Positions 13,458 to 25,811 of a stretch of DNA of 64,000 nt are shown in pieces. The stretch is from Diphasiastrum complanatum. Its lineage: Eukaryota > Streptophyta > Lycopodiopsida > Lycopodiales > Lycopodiaceae. Below the pieces are notes generated by a model, which did not search any database, was not told the DNA's origin, and worked only from the letters and a program-made list of their open reading frames with translations. The first letter of the stretch is position 1. Every line of letters begins with the position of its first letter. Location: positions 16,607,309-16,671,308 of the forward strand of contig CM055107.1 in NCBI GenBank assembly GCA_029204225.1, read 5' to 3'. A program made the translations under genes and the position numbers.

Positions 13458-14188
13458 TGCTGAATTTCACACGTGTGGACTGTCCACTACATGTACTTGT
13501 GATCTCCTAAGGTGTGTAGATGCACCAAGATCAAGACTAGATTGAGATTCAAGATCAATCTTGAATCCTATGGCAAAAACACACTACTACATGCATTCAA
13601 TCACTTCCAACTCTCACTCACACATGTGGGAATTATTCAAAAAATAATCTAAGTAAAAACAAGCTGCTCTCCTCGGGTAGAGAGAGAATCATGAGCTCTC
13701 GGGTAGAGAGAGAAAGCTAGAAATTCAATAACTCACAAAATCCATGAAATCACCAAATCAATTAACTTCAAAATGAGGAGTACAATGATACTAGTAGGTC
13801 CACGAGCTACCACTATGCTTAACTATGATTGGACCATATTTTGTCACCTCTTGATCCTATTGGATCATTGATCTATGCACCTCTTAATTCTATTGGACTA
13901 TATTCAAGCACACCTCAATTTCCTATTGGACCTCACAAGGTTCCACCTCTAAATCCTATTGGACCTCTTGGAATTCATCAAACAAAAACTTTACACTTGT
14001 CTACACTCTAATTAGCAAATTTTTAGCCTCTTACTCTATTTTGGCTCAATAGTGGCATTACAAGTGGAAATGCATAATTTGCCATCTATGCCAAATTTAT
14101 TCCTATCAACATCCTACACCTAGATGCTTGATGTAAAAAACATAAGACCCCTATATCTAACATAGATAATCTTTTTCAATTCTTCACA
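13458..14188 (-). repeat. 5' LTR of element B (731 bp)
   Basis: On the plus strand it starts TGCTGAATTTCACACGTGTG and ends AATTCTTCACA. It pairs with 7960-8692. As the upstream LTR in the element's orientation, it would hold the promoter reading toward gag on the minus strand. Confidence 0.93.
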
Positions 14189-14675
14189 ATTTATATGGAT
14201 CAGCCTATTGGGTTCATCCATGATAAAGAAAAAGTTTCCTGGCTCTTCAAAATTATATATGGATTGAAGCAAGCTCCAAGGTCATGGTATTCTCGACTTA
14301 ACACCTTTCTCGAGTCACTAGGATTTAATCTTAGTAACTATGATCCTTCTTTATATGTCAAGTTTTTTGATAAAGATATTGTCGTTCTTCTTATTCATGT
14401 TGATGATATCATTTTGACATGAAGTAGTATCAAGTTAGTTGAGAAAACCAAGATTGCACTTGGAAAAGAGTTCAAGATGCAAGATCTTGGAAAAATCACT
14501 ATATTCTAGGACTAGAGATTGACTTTTTTAAAGGTAAAACTTTTGTATGTCAATCCAAGTATGCTCTTTCAATGTTAAAGAAGCTCAATATGTTGAATTG
14601 TAAGAGTATAGAAACACCTATGGAGCAAAATGTAAAGGATTCTAACAAAGGTGATGAAAGATCCTTCGTAATTGT
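14189..14675 (+). pseudogene. Copia A RT (3' part), broken
   Basis: Continues element A after the B insertion: YMDQPIGFIHDKEKV, YGLKQAPRSWYSRLN, then LLIHVDDIILT. There the catalytic YVDD reads HVDD and is followed by a TGA at 14420-14422. After a frameshift the RT/RNase H linker (QSKYALSMLKKLNMLNCKSI, TPMEQNVKDSNKGDERSF) runs to about 14675, where homology stops. RNase H and the 3' LTR are absent. Confidence 0.88.
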
Positions 14676-14738
14676 TTTGTTCATTAGTTGCTTGTTTCAG
14701 CAACTCTCAGTTGATTGGTGGATTTTGATGTCATTTCT

Positions 14739-15558
14739 TCAAAAAAGAGTTTCAAGTTGATGTTCTTCTTCAACTACTTCAGCACTCAATAATTGATGAT
14801 CATCATTCTCTTCCTCTTCTTTCTTGTTTTCACGATCTTCATATGCCTTTTTCCAGCATCCTCGGGCAGAGTATCCAACTTTTCCACAATAGTTGCACTT
14901 ACCTTTCTTCTTAGAATCATTCTGCATTTTTCCTTGTTTGTTCTTCACAAACACTACTACTTCTTGACTTGGGACTGCATTTTCTTTTCTTCTAGATTCT
15001 TCATGAAGTAATCTAGCAGTGACATATTCCAAGTCTAGATCACCTTGGCGGCTTTCTAAGGAGATGATAAGGTTTTCATATGATTCATGAAGACTTCCAA
15101 GAAGAGTCATGACAACATCTCCTTTTGTTAAACCGGCACCAACGGCTTCTAATTGTTGTGACATAGACGCACTTGGTTTATGTGTGCTATGATGCTTTCT
15201 TCCTCACTCATTTGAATGGTGAAGAATTTTCTACGTAAGTATAAACAATTTGCAAGGCTTTTTTTTTCAAACAGATTCTGCAATATGGACCATGCAGCTT
15301 TGGCACTCAAGGCTGCTCATCATTAAGGCTGAGATAGATAGTTGAGAATGCTTTACGCTCACGCTTCTCACAATCCTTCAGTACAGGTGGAGTAGCATTT
15401 TCATCATGAGGAATTGGATTCACCACCAAATCCCAAAGATATTTCTCCTCTAAAACCATTTGCATTTTAAACTTCCACAAATGAAAATTATGCCCATCAA
15501 ATTTCTCTATCACACGAGTTTCATGCACTATAGTAGACATGACGTGTAAACAGTGCAT
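14739..15558 (-). pseudogene. Copia gag remnant (element M)
   Basis: Minus-strand gag in two frames. 15558-15307 reads VIEKFDGHNFHLWKFKMQMVL, the typical N-terminal Copia gag. 15164-14739 reads VMTLLGSLHESYENLIISLE, LLHEESRRKE and then a zinc knuckle CNYCGKVGYSARGC. The knuckle His is replaced by Tyr, which would impair zinc binding. A frameshift lies around 15165-15305. Pol is missing, and the fragment ends against element A near 14680. Its gag is of a different Copia lineage from A and B. Confidence 0.85.
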
Positions 15559-15704
15559 TGTTCATACAGTGAACATTTTTATAGCCTCTATCGATGGCAG
15601 ACCATCGTTGGAATGTGGAATGGAGTTTCACATGTGTGGAGGCAAAAACATTCAATCATGGAGGTTGATAAGGAGGAGATCGCTGGAGGTAGATCGTTGT
15701 CAGG

Positions 15705-15716
15705 GCTCTAATACCA
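15705..15716 (-). other. Primer-binding site of gag remnant M
   Basis: The plus strand is GCTCTAATACCA, one mismatch from GCTCTGATACCA (complement of the Copia Met-tRNA PBS). It sits upstream of the minus-strand gag in the expected place. Confidence 0.75.
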
Positions 15717-15900
15717 TGATACATTTTAGAGATCACGCAGCAGGAGAAAGAGAGAGATACAGAGCATGCAGAGAGAGAGAAACACGTTAACTACATTCTT
15801 ATTCAATGATTATAGAGAGAAGGGTGAACTGCCCATTACATAGTGCATGAGAGGGTATGTAGCGTGAGAGAGTGTTTGAATCATCATGCGACGTTTGAGG
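15717..15900 (-). repeat. Partial LTR of remnant M (outer end unresolved)
   Basis: Begins TGATACATTTTAGAG directly beside the PBS, as a 5' LTR should in minus orientation. The outer boundary is not defined because no second copy is present. The end coordinate is a guess. Confidence 0.45.
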
Positions 15901-18320
15901 ACCCAAACCTCTTCACAGTAACTAGTTATTATGAAACACTATTTGGTTATCTGTGAATGCGCACATTATTATTTGTAATAGGTAATACCCGGATCTCCAA
16001 TCTCGGCTGGTCCAGTTGCATTTTATGGTCTCTTTCTCTCAACTCTGAACAAGCTTTAGTCACTATAATCATTGGGTTCACAAAGCCTCTCTCTTTTTTC
16101 TAATTACTATCTTCATGAACTCATCATACGTGATGTCAAGATAATGACATTTGTTTGTTTTGTTCGATGATGCCATTTTTTACCATTTGCCTATGATCTC
16201 ATCTACTAAGCCCTTTTAAAGAAATTTGAGGTTTTTTGGTTCATGGTTTGTTGCATAGTTCCACTTGCGATTCTAAAATCGTGATTCGGATCCCAATTCG
16301 AATCGCGAACTGTGAATCATTGTTTTGTCGAAAAAACAGTGATTCGCTGTGAATCGCTGATTTTTTGTGTTCATTAGAACTGGACAAAAAACAAAATTAA
16401 GTTCACGATTCACTGCAACTATGATTTGTTACTTACTAAAAAATGACATTGTAGAATTTGTGTTTGTGTAGCATCACCAAAATGGAGCATGATTATCAAT
16501 AGGCAAAATAATTTGTGGGAAATTTTCACCTTCTTTTTAGTGCTTTTGCAATCAAGTTGAACAACTTATTCTTGGGTATGTGCAGAAACTTTTGGTGTGG
16601 GAAAACTGAAATCGTATCACGAGGTCAAGCCTATTGAACTGCACTTTTAGCTTTCATTTTGTGTCAAAATTAAACATTGGATAGTCTCACTCCCATTTGA
16701 TTGAGCGATTCATGTGAGTTGATGTTAGATGTTAGTACGCTAGCAACCTTTGCCCATATTCATTTCTCAGCCATTAGTTTTTAGATGATGAATTGAATTG
16801 TTATGGCATTGTTATGACCATCTTATCTCTTGGGGTGTCGTTGATGGCTAAAGCCATGCCAATCGCAATAGCACCTATGGAATTGATGTAGGAATTCGCA
16901 TGCATTAGATGTTAGATCAATGAATTATTATGCAACATTTTCGCCATGTGTTCGACAAAGTCGTTTGGCACAAAGCAATGATTTTGCATAGCAATTTTTT
17001 GACCCAACATCTAATGCTTGTGAATTGATACGTCATCTCTGCAAGTGTCATTGTGATTGCATGACTTTAGCCATCACCGAGACCCTTTATATGGCATTTG
17101 TTTTAGGTCAAGACATTGACCTAGATGGCTTGAAAGGATTATTAGAAGATTCAAAATATGATGTCACATATTTTGAATGGATTGCCTTCTCTAAATTTGA
17201 GGCATTCGCATTATATAAGTTATGCAATTGAAATGAATGTGTTGGCCAATATGCTACAAAGCAATTTTAGTGGTAGAATATTCATTGTTGAAGTTGACTA
17301 AAATTTTCCATAAATGTGGTTGGGTGCTTTCAAGTCACTCACATGAGTGAGCACTTCTCATCATACTCCCCCACATCAAAGACTAAATCACGCACATCGT
17401 CCTGGTAGGCGAAAGAGAGGCTATCCAAAGTATGATTTTGACACACAACAAAAGCAATGAGTGTAGACGACTCAACAATATTTATTTGCAGACTCTTAAC
17501 TTGCATAGATAGGGGAAGTGACGAGTGTAGATGAAGCAACAATATCTTCTTGCAGACTCTTAATTGGCATCGTTTCAGAGGCATGGTTGTGGACGAGGTC
17601 TTTGCAACAATTGAGCATTTGTTGGGTTTCCATTTGTGTATTAGGACTCTTTCGTGAAAATGTAGTGCATGCTCAAGATATCGTACAATGTGTTGTTGAT
17701 ATGAAAGCTTGAAAGATATAAAATCCATCACAATAAATCACTTGACATTTTTTTTAATATAGACTTTTAAATCACATAGTTGTTAAGGGATTGAGGATTT
17801 ATTGGATTTAAGCTACTGTACTAGAACTCTTCATAAAAAAGGCTTCACATGTATTGAAGCATTTCTTAAGGTTTGATAGCTTGGTAAACTCGAGATTGTT
17901 TAAAATATGGTGTTGACAAAAAGGTTGGGATGATTCAAAGTTTTGCAATTGAAAACTAGTTTATGTTATCTTTGGCAATAGACTCTAGGAAATCCAACAA
18001 ATGGAAAATTTGAGTACTTTGTAGTTTATGTTTTGCTGCTTAATAACAAAAATCAAAATGCTAGTGTAAAGGAAATATTCATTAAAATTGCTGAGATTGA
18101 TATGTTCATTTGTGGATAATTTGCATAATTTTTGGGCAAAACATCATCGCAACAAATGGTAATAATCTCCTAGGTGCTGAAAAATTGTTGTTTATCTAGT
18201 AAAATGTATTCTTTGCTTAGTATCAATTTGATTTCGTGCCAAGATTCATTTCTATTGGTATGTATCACTTTTAATTGCATAGACTTGTCAACGTTCAAAA
18301 TGTATTGTTGTTGTATATAA
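15901..18320. other. Gene-free stretch
   Basis: No supported coding region. A small imperfect hairpin (AATCATTGTTTT at 16315-16326 and AAAACAGTGATT at 16333-16344, six-base loop) lies within a run of GATTCG/GAATCG repeats (16280-16360). The rest is AT-rich without recognisable element ends. Confidence 0.5.
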
Positions 18321-18323
18321 AGA

Positions 18324-18631
<308 letters not shown>

Positions 18632-18659
18632 ATGAGTGGCCCATGAAACACTAAATTTT

Positions 18660-19890
18660 GTAATATATATAGATGCAAGAAATATAAATCATGATTTGCT
18701 TAATCTTCCTTCACCTCCTACTCGTAATTTACTAGCTTGGTTAAGTCTCTAATATGTGGAAAAAAATAAAACATAAATTTATTGCATGCCTAATTTGCCA
18801 TGTGAATAAGCATGACTTGCCAATAAATAATCTGTAATTATACATGTTCATATCACCCTCCTATGAAAAAAAAAGTCCGTAATGTGGGTTATGAAAGAGA
18901 AACATATATCAATAAGTCGATATAGTTGTTGCTAGCTTTATACTAAAGTGTATATTTTGTTGAGAAATGTTGTTGTTTATAGATAACAGTATTGCACATG
19001 CTAAATTACCAGTTGCAGAAGTATCAATATTGAATTGGAAGTTGTAATGTAGGCTTGTAATAGAGGAAGTGTAAAGTGTTATTGTTGGATAGAAACATGA
19101 AGCTCTATCAAGCTATTGCCAAATGAAAGTATCATAATGCTTTCAAAGTTGACAGTAATGGCAGTGTTGTGTCCAAATAAGTATGTAATAAGCAAGGTAT
19201 ATGGATCAAAATCACCAAAATAGTGTATCAACATGTCAAGTATTTTTGCCATAAAAAATAGAGATGTCATGTAGGGATGTATTTCAAATAGATTGTATCA
19301 CCTAGAATGTGCAGTATCAATATGGGCATTATGGCCAAAGAATGTCAATAGCAGAATTACTGGATCCTAGTATATAGGCTATTGATTGCACAATCCAACA
19401 AAATCCTCAATAAGGAATGAGGACTATATCATGGCTAGTTAGGAGAGCATGACATGTAAGGATGTGGTTGCCAAAAATGAACATTTTGCTTTGCTAGTGT
19501 GTACATCCAATAGAAGATCATTGCTAGTATGCATCAAGAGAACTTTGTGAGACATGAAGGAATGTCACATCGTGGAAACAGACTCTTTCCACGACTCAAA
19601 AGGCTAACATATATCCATAGAAATTTGACTCATGAAGGAGGTTTTACCATCTTAGGAAGAGGTTGATCGGTTCATCACATGTTAACATCAAGTAACAAAA
19701 AATATCTTTTAATCATCAAAAGTGAGGTGAAATTTTTGATTTTTGTTTCTTTCAACTAGCGTAGTATTGGATTTTCAAGTCATGCCACATCCTTGTTCTT
19801 GTGCATTAGGATGGATTGTAGACATGTAATGAGGAGGAATTATTCTTGGAGATTCTATCAACACGACATGGAAGCATCTATCATGCAAAA
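18660..19890. other. Gene-free stretch
   Basis: AT-rich sequence with no supported coding region, RNA gene or element boundary. Confidence 0.5.
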
Positions 19891-19899
19891 CAAAAAACA

Positions 19900-20330
19900 A
19901 TTTAAAGTTTTTACAAGGGAGTGTGTCCATGAAGCCAAAGAACCAAGTGCAAATAATAGCTTGCTCATCTTAGCTCACCAGTGTTGCAAATTTGCTAATC
20001 ATTCCAAAGAATTCAAGCTCTTTAGTATCAAGAATATTCTAGATCCAACTATTGGTTCTCCCATTTCACCTGAGATGCACTTTTTGCTACAAAACTATCC
20101 AATTTTCTTTAAGATCACTTTGCTCCCACATAGGAATACTTCTCATCACGTTGATCTTGTGTTTGAATTATCATTCCCTGAAAGACTTGTCTATAGAACA
20201 TCTAAGAAGAATGAAGAAATCGCTAAGGAACTAAAAGGAATTCCAAACAAAGGAATCATTGAAACTTCCACTAGCTTTTTACTTCTCTTGTTTGCCTGTA
20301 AGTAAAAAAATTGATGGGTAGAGAGGTTGC
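19900..20330 (+). pseudogene. Ty3/Gypsy protease-RT linker and RT start (fragment)
   Basis: Within the plus frame 19793-20305 the residues MHFLLQNYPIFF, LLPHRNTSHHVDLVF, LSFPERLVYRTSKKNEEI and NKGIIETSTSF follow the pattern of the RT N-terminus of chromovirus-like Gypsy elements (leu-pro-HR-x-x-HH-I-DL, then Y-R-S-x-x-E). The consensus V-P-KK-D-G-WR-C-I is only faintly visible beyond a frameshift at 20300-20330, then homology ends. The catalytic part of RT is missing. This is a different Gypsy lineage from element D. Confidence 0.65.
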
Positions 20331-22552
20331 ATAAACGTTTATATTTTTGAAAATTGGAGTATGTAACAAGCATTCACATGGGAGAGAGGAAAAGAAAGAT
20401 AAGACATAATGCTTGCATTAGAATAATACACATACAAAGTGAGAAATTGAAGAGGAGAGGTGCAACAACCTTAAATAGATATAGGCGTCACTACAGTTTG
20501 TTCCATGGATCATTGGTCTAATTATTTAAAAGGACAAAGCCCTCATTGACTACGACATAGGCACATTATGCCTATTAGTTGTTTTATTACGATGCACTAC
20601 AATGGTGAAAAATGATTTGAAAACACATTTTTTCCTACCTTTTGTGATCCCATTTTCTAGAAACTGCGGGGTTTTGGCTTGATTTGTTCAATTTCAGGAT
20701 ATCTAGCCCAAGTTATCCAAAATAGAGGGACAATTCAAAACACTTCTAAATTTCTGTAATCATTTTCTAGTCTATGTTGAATTTTTTTTTCCAAAAATAC
20801 AATAGTACAAAACTTTCCAAAGTATAAATATAGAACCATTAGATTGAGCATCTTGTCAGCAAAACAAACATGGAAGATGTTTTAAACAGTCACTTTATTC
20901 TCATCCTCTAAGAATAATAAAGCAGCAAATTATAATGATGAAAATAAGCTTATATTGTGTTTTCCCTTTTACACAACCTTTTCTAATTCCATATTCATTC
21001 TCTTCAATTTGCATTCTCTTTCCAAAAATATAAAAAAAATTTAGCTACTCAAAGATGCAAAACCTCTATGCAAACCTTATTTCTAACCCATCACAAAAAT
21101 GTTCAAACATATATTTTCTTATAAGGATCTTCAAGCTTTTACACAATTTTATATTGTTGACTTAAGTAAGCACAACCTCATCTTTCTTATTCATGCTTTC
21201 TATAAAGATTTTAAAAGAAACAAATCATTTGACGAATTCAATTCTAAATTTCAATATCAAAGTTACATTTTCCTAAATGATTACATTGCACTCTTCTTCA
21301 ATATAGTCTCAAATGATTCCAATTTTATGTGCAAATACATTTTGCAATTTTCCAAACGTAAAAATTACTTTGTGACTATTTTGCCCATTCTTTGAACACA
21401 TTAAAAAGCATAATGAACTATTTTTCAAACAAAGGTCCTGCCTTTTCTAGCCTGTGCATTCGTACGACTGCCACGTGGCATCTCCAGTCTAGTCATTCGA
21501 AGTCAAACTACTTATTCTGCTTCATAAAGTATATGTGAAAAAAATCAAAGTCTCCAGTACGCAATGGAAGGCGTCGGGCACAAGCCATATTGCCTGATTT
21601 GGCTTTCCAAAAAAAATTAGGCTTGTGCCCAGCCCCTTCCATAGTACAATAACCACCTCAAACTGGTGAATGTGCAAACTCAAGTCCACATCCACATGGT
21701 CACACCGCTTGTGCAAGCACATAATTACCAATTTAGTTTCTTCATGATATGACTATTATTTGCTAGCATCACTATGTACAATATTTTACATTGTACACCC
21801 ACATTCTAGTCGTAGCCATATTTTAAATTATGGGCTCCTAGATGTCCACTTTTCACATGAACACCCAAATTCAAGCATGTGGGTGACTCTTCATTGCAAG
21901 ATTCTATGTCAAATTTATAAGGTTTAGTCACAATGATTGACTATTAAATGATATACTTTTTGAAGATACAACTATAAATTCTTTTTGGCAACTCATTAGA
22001 ATAATCACACTTTATAACATCTGGCTACATATGACCAATAGGGACTTTGCATCTCCCCTTCATTGCTTTTCAAAGAGGCTAACAAGCTTGCTCTTCTTTA
22101 AGCTTCAGCATTTGCATTGTACTTTGTATATAGTATCTAATCTATGGATAGTATTTTCGAGATTAAAAAATTCAAGCAAGGGTTACGATTGCCACAAGTG
22201 ATTCTTTTATCCAACTAGACTACAATCTCAAACAACATTTCCAATTTGAAATTTAGTTGGAGATATAATTGAAAACATATACTCCTTGTCATAAGAGATC
22301 CAAAATCAACTATTCTACTTTATTATGTTCACTACATGCCATCACAAAAAAATAAAACTTCATAACAAGCAAATCTAGAGTTCAATTCCAAAATTGGAAC
22401 CATAAATGTGTATGAGAAATTCTTGGAAGCCAAAACTTTAACTCACCACATTTTGAAGTAAAAACACGTGCAATACTCACTAGTCTACGAAGGACTCATA
22501 TGACATTTCAAATATCATGTTTCTAAGCTTCTAAAAACATGCCACCAATTGG
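20331..22552. other. Gene-free stretch with a foldback and a G-box palindrome
   Basis: No coding region is supported. It contains the perfect 12-base palindrome TGCCACGTGGCA (21469-21480, a G-box core) about 80 bases before a long inverted repeat listed separately. Otherwise it is AT-rich sequence. Confidence 0.5.
21557..21647. repeat. Inverted repeat able to form a ~30-bp hairpin
   Basis: Left arm: GTAC, ATGGAAGG and GGGCACAAGCC (21557-21586). Right arm: GGCTTGTGCCC, CCTTCCAT and GTAC (21620-21647). Eleven and eight bases pair perfectly around a small internal loop (CGTC opposite AGCC), with an outer GTAC pairing across a bulge. The loop is 33 bases. It could be a MITE relic or a small-RNA precursor-like foldback. 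Transcription is not shown. Confidence 0.6.
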
Positions 22553-23329
22553 GGATGCATAGTGTCCTTTCTTGCCACAGAAAAAACACTTGATCTTTGA
22601 AAGCTTCTTCTTGCCACTGGATGTTGCAGCTTGTGAGGATTGATCCTCACCACCTTCTTTGGCTTTGTCCTTCTTGAAGTGTTGTTGTCCTTTGCCCTTG
22701 CCTCTTGACTTGTCTTTGATGAAGAGTGCTTTGTCATCTCCACCATCTTCCAATGAAAGTATGCTGATCCTCAGCATCTTGTTCTCTTGCCTGCTTTCTT
22801 CAGCAATGAGAACACCTTGCAGTGTCTCCAAGGATGGAAGATCCTCCCTGACAGCATAAGTCTGCACAATATTGTCATACTCATCTCTAAGTCCATTTAG
22901 GACTACTTGAACGAGTTCAGTGTTCTTAAGAGCATCACTAATACTAGCTAACTCTTGATGAAGATCCTTAACTCTCATGACATATGATGAAGCACTCTCA
23001 TCTACTCTCTGATAACTTAGAAATATTTGGTTTATAAGTGTAATCAGTCTAGAAGTATTCTTGATTTCATAGATTGTTTTTAGAGTATCCCAAGCTTCCT
23101 TGGTAGTGGTGCATGTACTGATCTCTCTTAACACTTTATTAGTAACATTCATTTCTATAAAATAAAGGGCAATTCTGGTTCTTTTGTGGAATGTTGCAGC
23201 TTCATTAGGTGCAGCAGGTTCTTCTTCAGCTCCACTCACAATATCCATTACATCCTGTAGAATCAATAATGATTCCATTCTAATCTTCCACATTGCATAA
23301 TTGGAAGATGTTAATCTCTCACTGTGCTC
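22553..23329 (-). pseudogene. Copia gag fragment C (A/B family)
   Basis: Minus-strand frame SERLTSSNYAMWKIRMESLL through ILQDVMDIVSGAEEEP to a zinc knuckle CFFCGKKGHYAS, where homology to elements A and B stops (about 22553). The last knuckle Cys is missing. The gag portion itself has no stop. The N-terminus is lost: upstream residues HFLEHSERL run into a stop and then the AG tract at 23341. No protease or later domains follow. Confidence 0.88.
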
Positions 23330-23339
23330 TAAGAAATGT

Positions 23340-23838
<499 letters not shown>

Positions 23839-23849
23839 TACTCCCCCTT

Positions 23850-23994
23850 AATCTGAATCCATGAATGCCTTGACCTTCAAACTTAGTTCTGCACAAAACT
23901 TTATGCGTGCATCCAAGCTTAATGCTTTGGTGAAAATATCTATTGTCATGTCTTGCATTCAATAGTACTGCAATCTGGTCTCTTTGTCAAGAAC
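23850..23994 (-). pseudogene. Copia E RNase H C-terminus (part 2)
   Basis: Minus-strand reading LDKETRLQYY, a stop, then IDIFTKALSLDARIKFCAEL. This corresponds to the conserved Copia ending with A-D-IFTK-L...F. A polypurine tract (23841-23849) follows after the stop. Confidence 0.75.
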
Positions 23995-24743
23995 TGTTAG
24001 CAACATTGCTAACACAGTAAAAATAATAAAAAAGAGAAACAAAACTCTGTATCTGTCAATAAACTTCCACCATGACATGTGTTTTGTAAGTCCATAAGTA
24101 GAAGCTTAAAATAATAAAGTAATTTAAACTTAGACCTAAGAAACTTGAAATTAGAAAGTTTTGTCTTAAGTTGGAAACTTTTGAGGTTCTAAGTCCTAAG
24201 TTAGAAGTTCTAGAATGGCTAGAAATAAGTTAATTCCATAAGTTAATGGATACTTATGGAAGACCCTCCTTGTCATAAAAGGAGAGGTATTTGCCATGTA
24301 AATAACACTTTTAAGATTAAGCTATCTTGCTCTCTAATTTGGAGACCATCTTTCTATTTCATTTGTGTTCCCTTTGGGAAGGTGCAAAGCTTGAGGGAAG
24401 GTGCTCGGGCCTCCTCTTGCCTCCTTGTCATTGGTTTGTATTGTGGCATGTGTTTATTTGATTGATTATTAGTTAGCCGCAATCTATCATTCTATTTTTC
24501 TTTTGGGTCTTAATTTAGGACCTAGTTTAGTAACCTTGCTAGTTGGGTAAGCCTTAGCAAGGATTTTATTGTTGTTGTTTATAGTTAGTTCATTTTAGTT
24601 CCGGTAAGCCTTAGTGCTTTCATCCTTGTTAACTATTCTGTTTGAAGCTTCTGGTAGAATCTTAAAAGATGGACGATCCTCTCTATACTACACCACATCA
24701 TGAGTAGATCTAGCCATAGCATAAACCAGATTTACTTCCAACA
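23995..24743 (+). repeat. 5' LTR of element D (749 bp)
   Basis: Starts TGTTAGCAACATTGC and ends TTTACTTCCAACA. It contains a segment of about 335 bp (about 24202-24536) absent from the 3' LTR, including a possible TATA (CATAAAAGG near 24276). Confidence 0.9.
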
Positions 24744-25811
24744 TTGGCACCGTTGTGGCTTTTTAATCTTTTTTTTCTTTTGTTTTTTCTCCTTTGTGTT
24801 TGTGTGTATGCTTGCTTGCTTTTTACCTTCCAACCACAACACGAGCCTTCTCTCCAGGTCCTCCACGAGCTGCGGAGCAACCCATCATTTCCACTCTTTG
24901 TTAGCAAAACCTTTGTATTAGAAATCGCCAGCCATACTACGAAATCGCCCACAGTGAGCACGATTCCCCTGTACTCTCCGCGAATTAAATTTTTTTCAAA
25001 AAAATATAAAAAAAATCATTATTTTGACAAAAAACACTCATTGTCAGAATTCGCGAATACTACACTCTGTCTCTCCACGATTTCTTAGCCTAACCATGAA
25101 TTCTCTTACAACACAAAAGTCCAGTTTTTGCCCAACCGTCTCCATTTTGCAAGAAAACTATCTTTTTGCCTTTGTTTTTTACCAAGTACAGTATTGCCCT
25201 GATTATCTGTACTGTTATCCTACTCCACACTCTATACTGTTATTCTACTCCACACTCTGTATCATGTCTTGACATCATTAATATCAATTTTATTGATGTT
25301 CTCCCACACAATGATGAGTTACTCAATGTTGCATGGCTACCTACTGAGAATCAGAAGATTTATTCGTAGATGACGATAATGTCTTATGAATTCATAATTG
25401 CCCATACGATTTGGACATTTTTGATATTCAAATCCTCAACTACATGGAAGTGCTTCCACTCAAGGCCTTTCCGCAACATGCATCCAAAGTGGAACCAGTT
25501 GCCAAGGTGGCGGTTGAAAAACTTGATACCAAGTTCTTCCGTGTTAATGTCCAAACTATCCATGTGATCTCTGTGAGGAGGAAACAATCTTTCAAATCGA
25601 TGACGAGATCCTCCATGATGTGCCACCCATTCCTCACCTGCACACCTCACAACCTCCGAAACCACAGTTGCGTGGCCATACCATGAAGGAAAAGATGAAG
25701 AAACCTCTTCAAATTTAGCCACCTAGCAACCTTACCACTGTTAGGGAAGTTCCTGAGATTGCTTTTGTTCTTACACCAACCCCTGAACCTCCCAAATCGC
25801 CATCCATGTAG
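24744..25811 (+). other. PBS and leader of element D, gag not recognisable
   Basis: The PBS-like TGGCACCGTTGTGG (24745-24758) follows the LTR directly. The next kilobase is T-rich leader and then uncertain coding scraps (for example IFDIQILNYMEVLPLK near 25411). No gag capsid, zinc knuckle or D-S/T-G protease motif was seen, so these parts are probably deleted. Confidence 0.6.

Larger units (their letters stand above)
7960..14188 (-). mobile_element. Copia element B, nearly intact, 6229 bp
   Basis: A full-length minus-strand Ty1/Copia element. It has LTRs at 7960-8692 (3' LTR) and 13458-14188 (5' LTR), a PBS complementary to the usual Met-tRNA type TGGTATCAGAGC at 13446-13457, and a leader at 12755-13445. 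One long gag-pol frame spans 12754-8711 and a polypurine tract lies at 8693-8705. LTR ends are TG...CA and the target duplication is ATTTA. The two LTRs differ by roughly a dozen substitutions and two small indels by eye, so insertion is more recent than the decay of its host element A. One in-frame TGA is the only coding lesion seen. Confidence 0.95.
5167..14675 (+). mobile_element. Copia element A, decayed, split by element B
   Basis: A plus-strand Ty1/Copia element in two parts (5167-7959 and 14189-14675). The parts are separated by the minus-strand element B, inserted in the RT domain. Removing B and one copy of the ATTTA duplication brings the RT sequence LEEEIY together with MDQPIGF in frame, which confirms the insertion. 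A and B encode clearly related proteins (both have the S-ER-L-TSNYSIWK gag start), so B landed in an older relative. The 3' part of A ends at about 14675 against an unrelated Copia gag remnant. No 3' LTR remains. Confidence 0.85.

Noticed and set aside
16315-16344. Small hairpin in GATTCG-rich sequence
   Set aside because: A 12-bp imperfect stem is easily expected by chance in a repeat-rich AT region. Kept only as a note.
17025-17231. 68-residue frame with LDGLKGLLEDSKYDV
   Set aside because: It looks protein-like but matches no family I know and has no support on either side.
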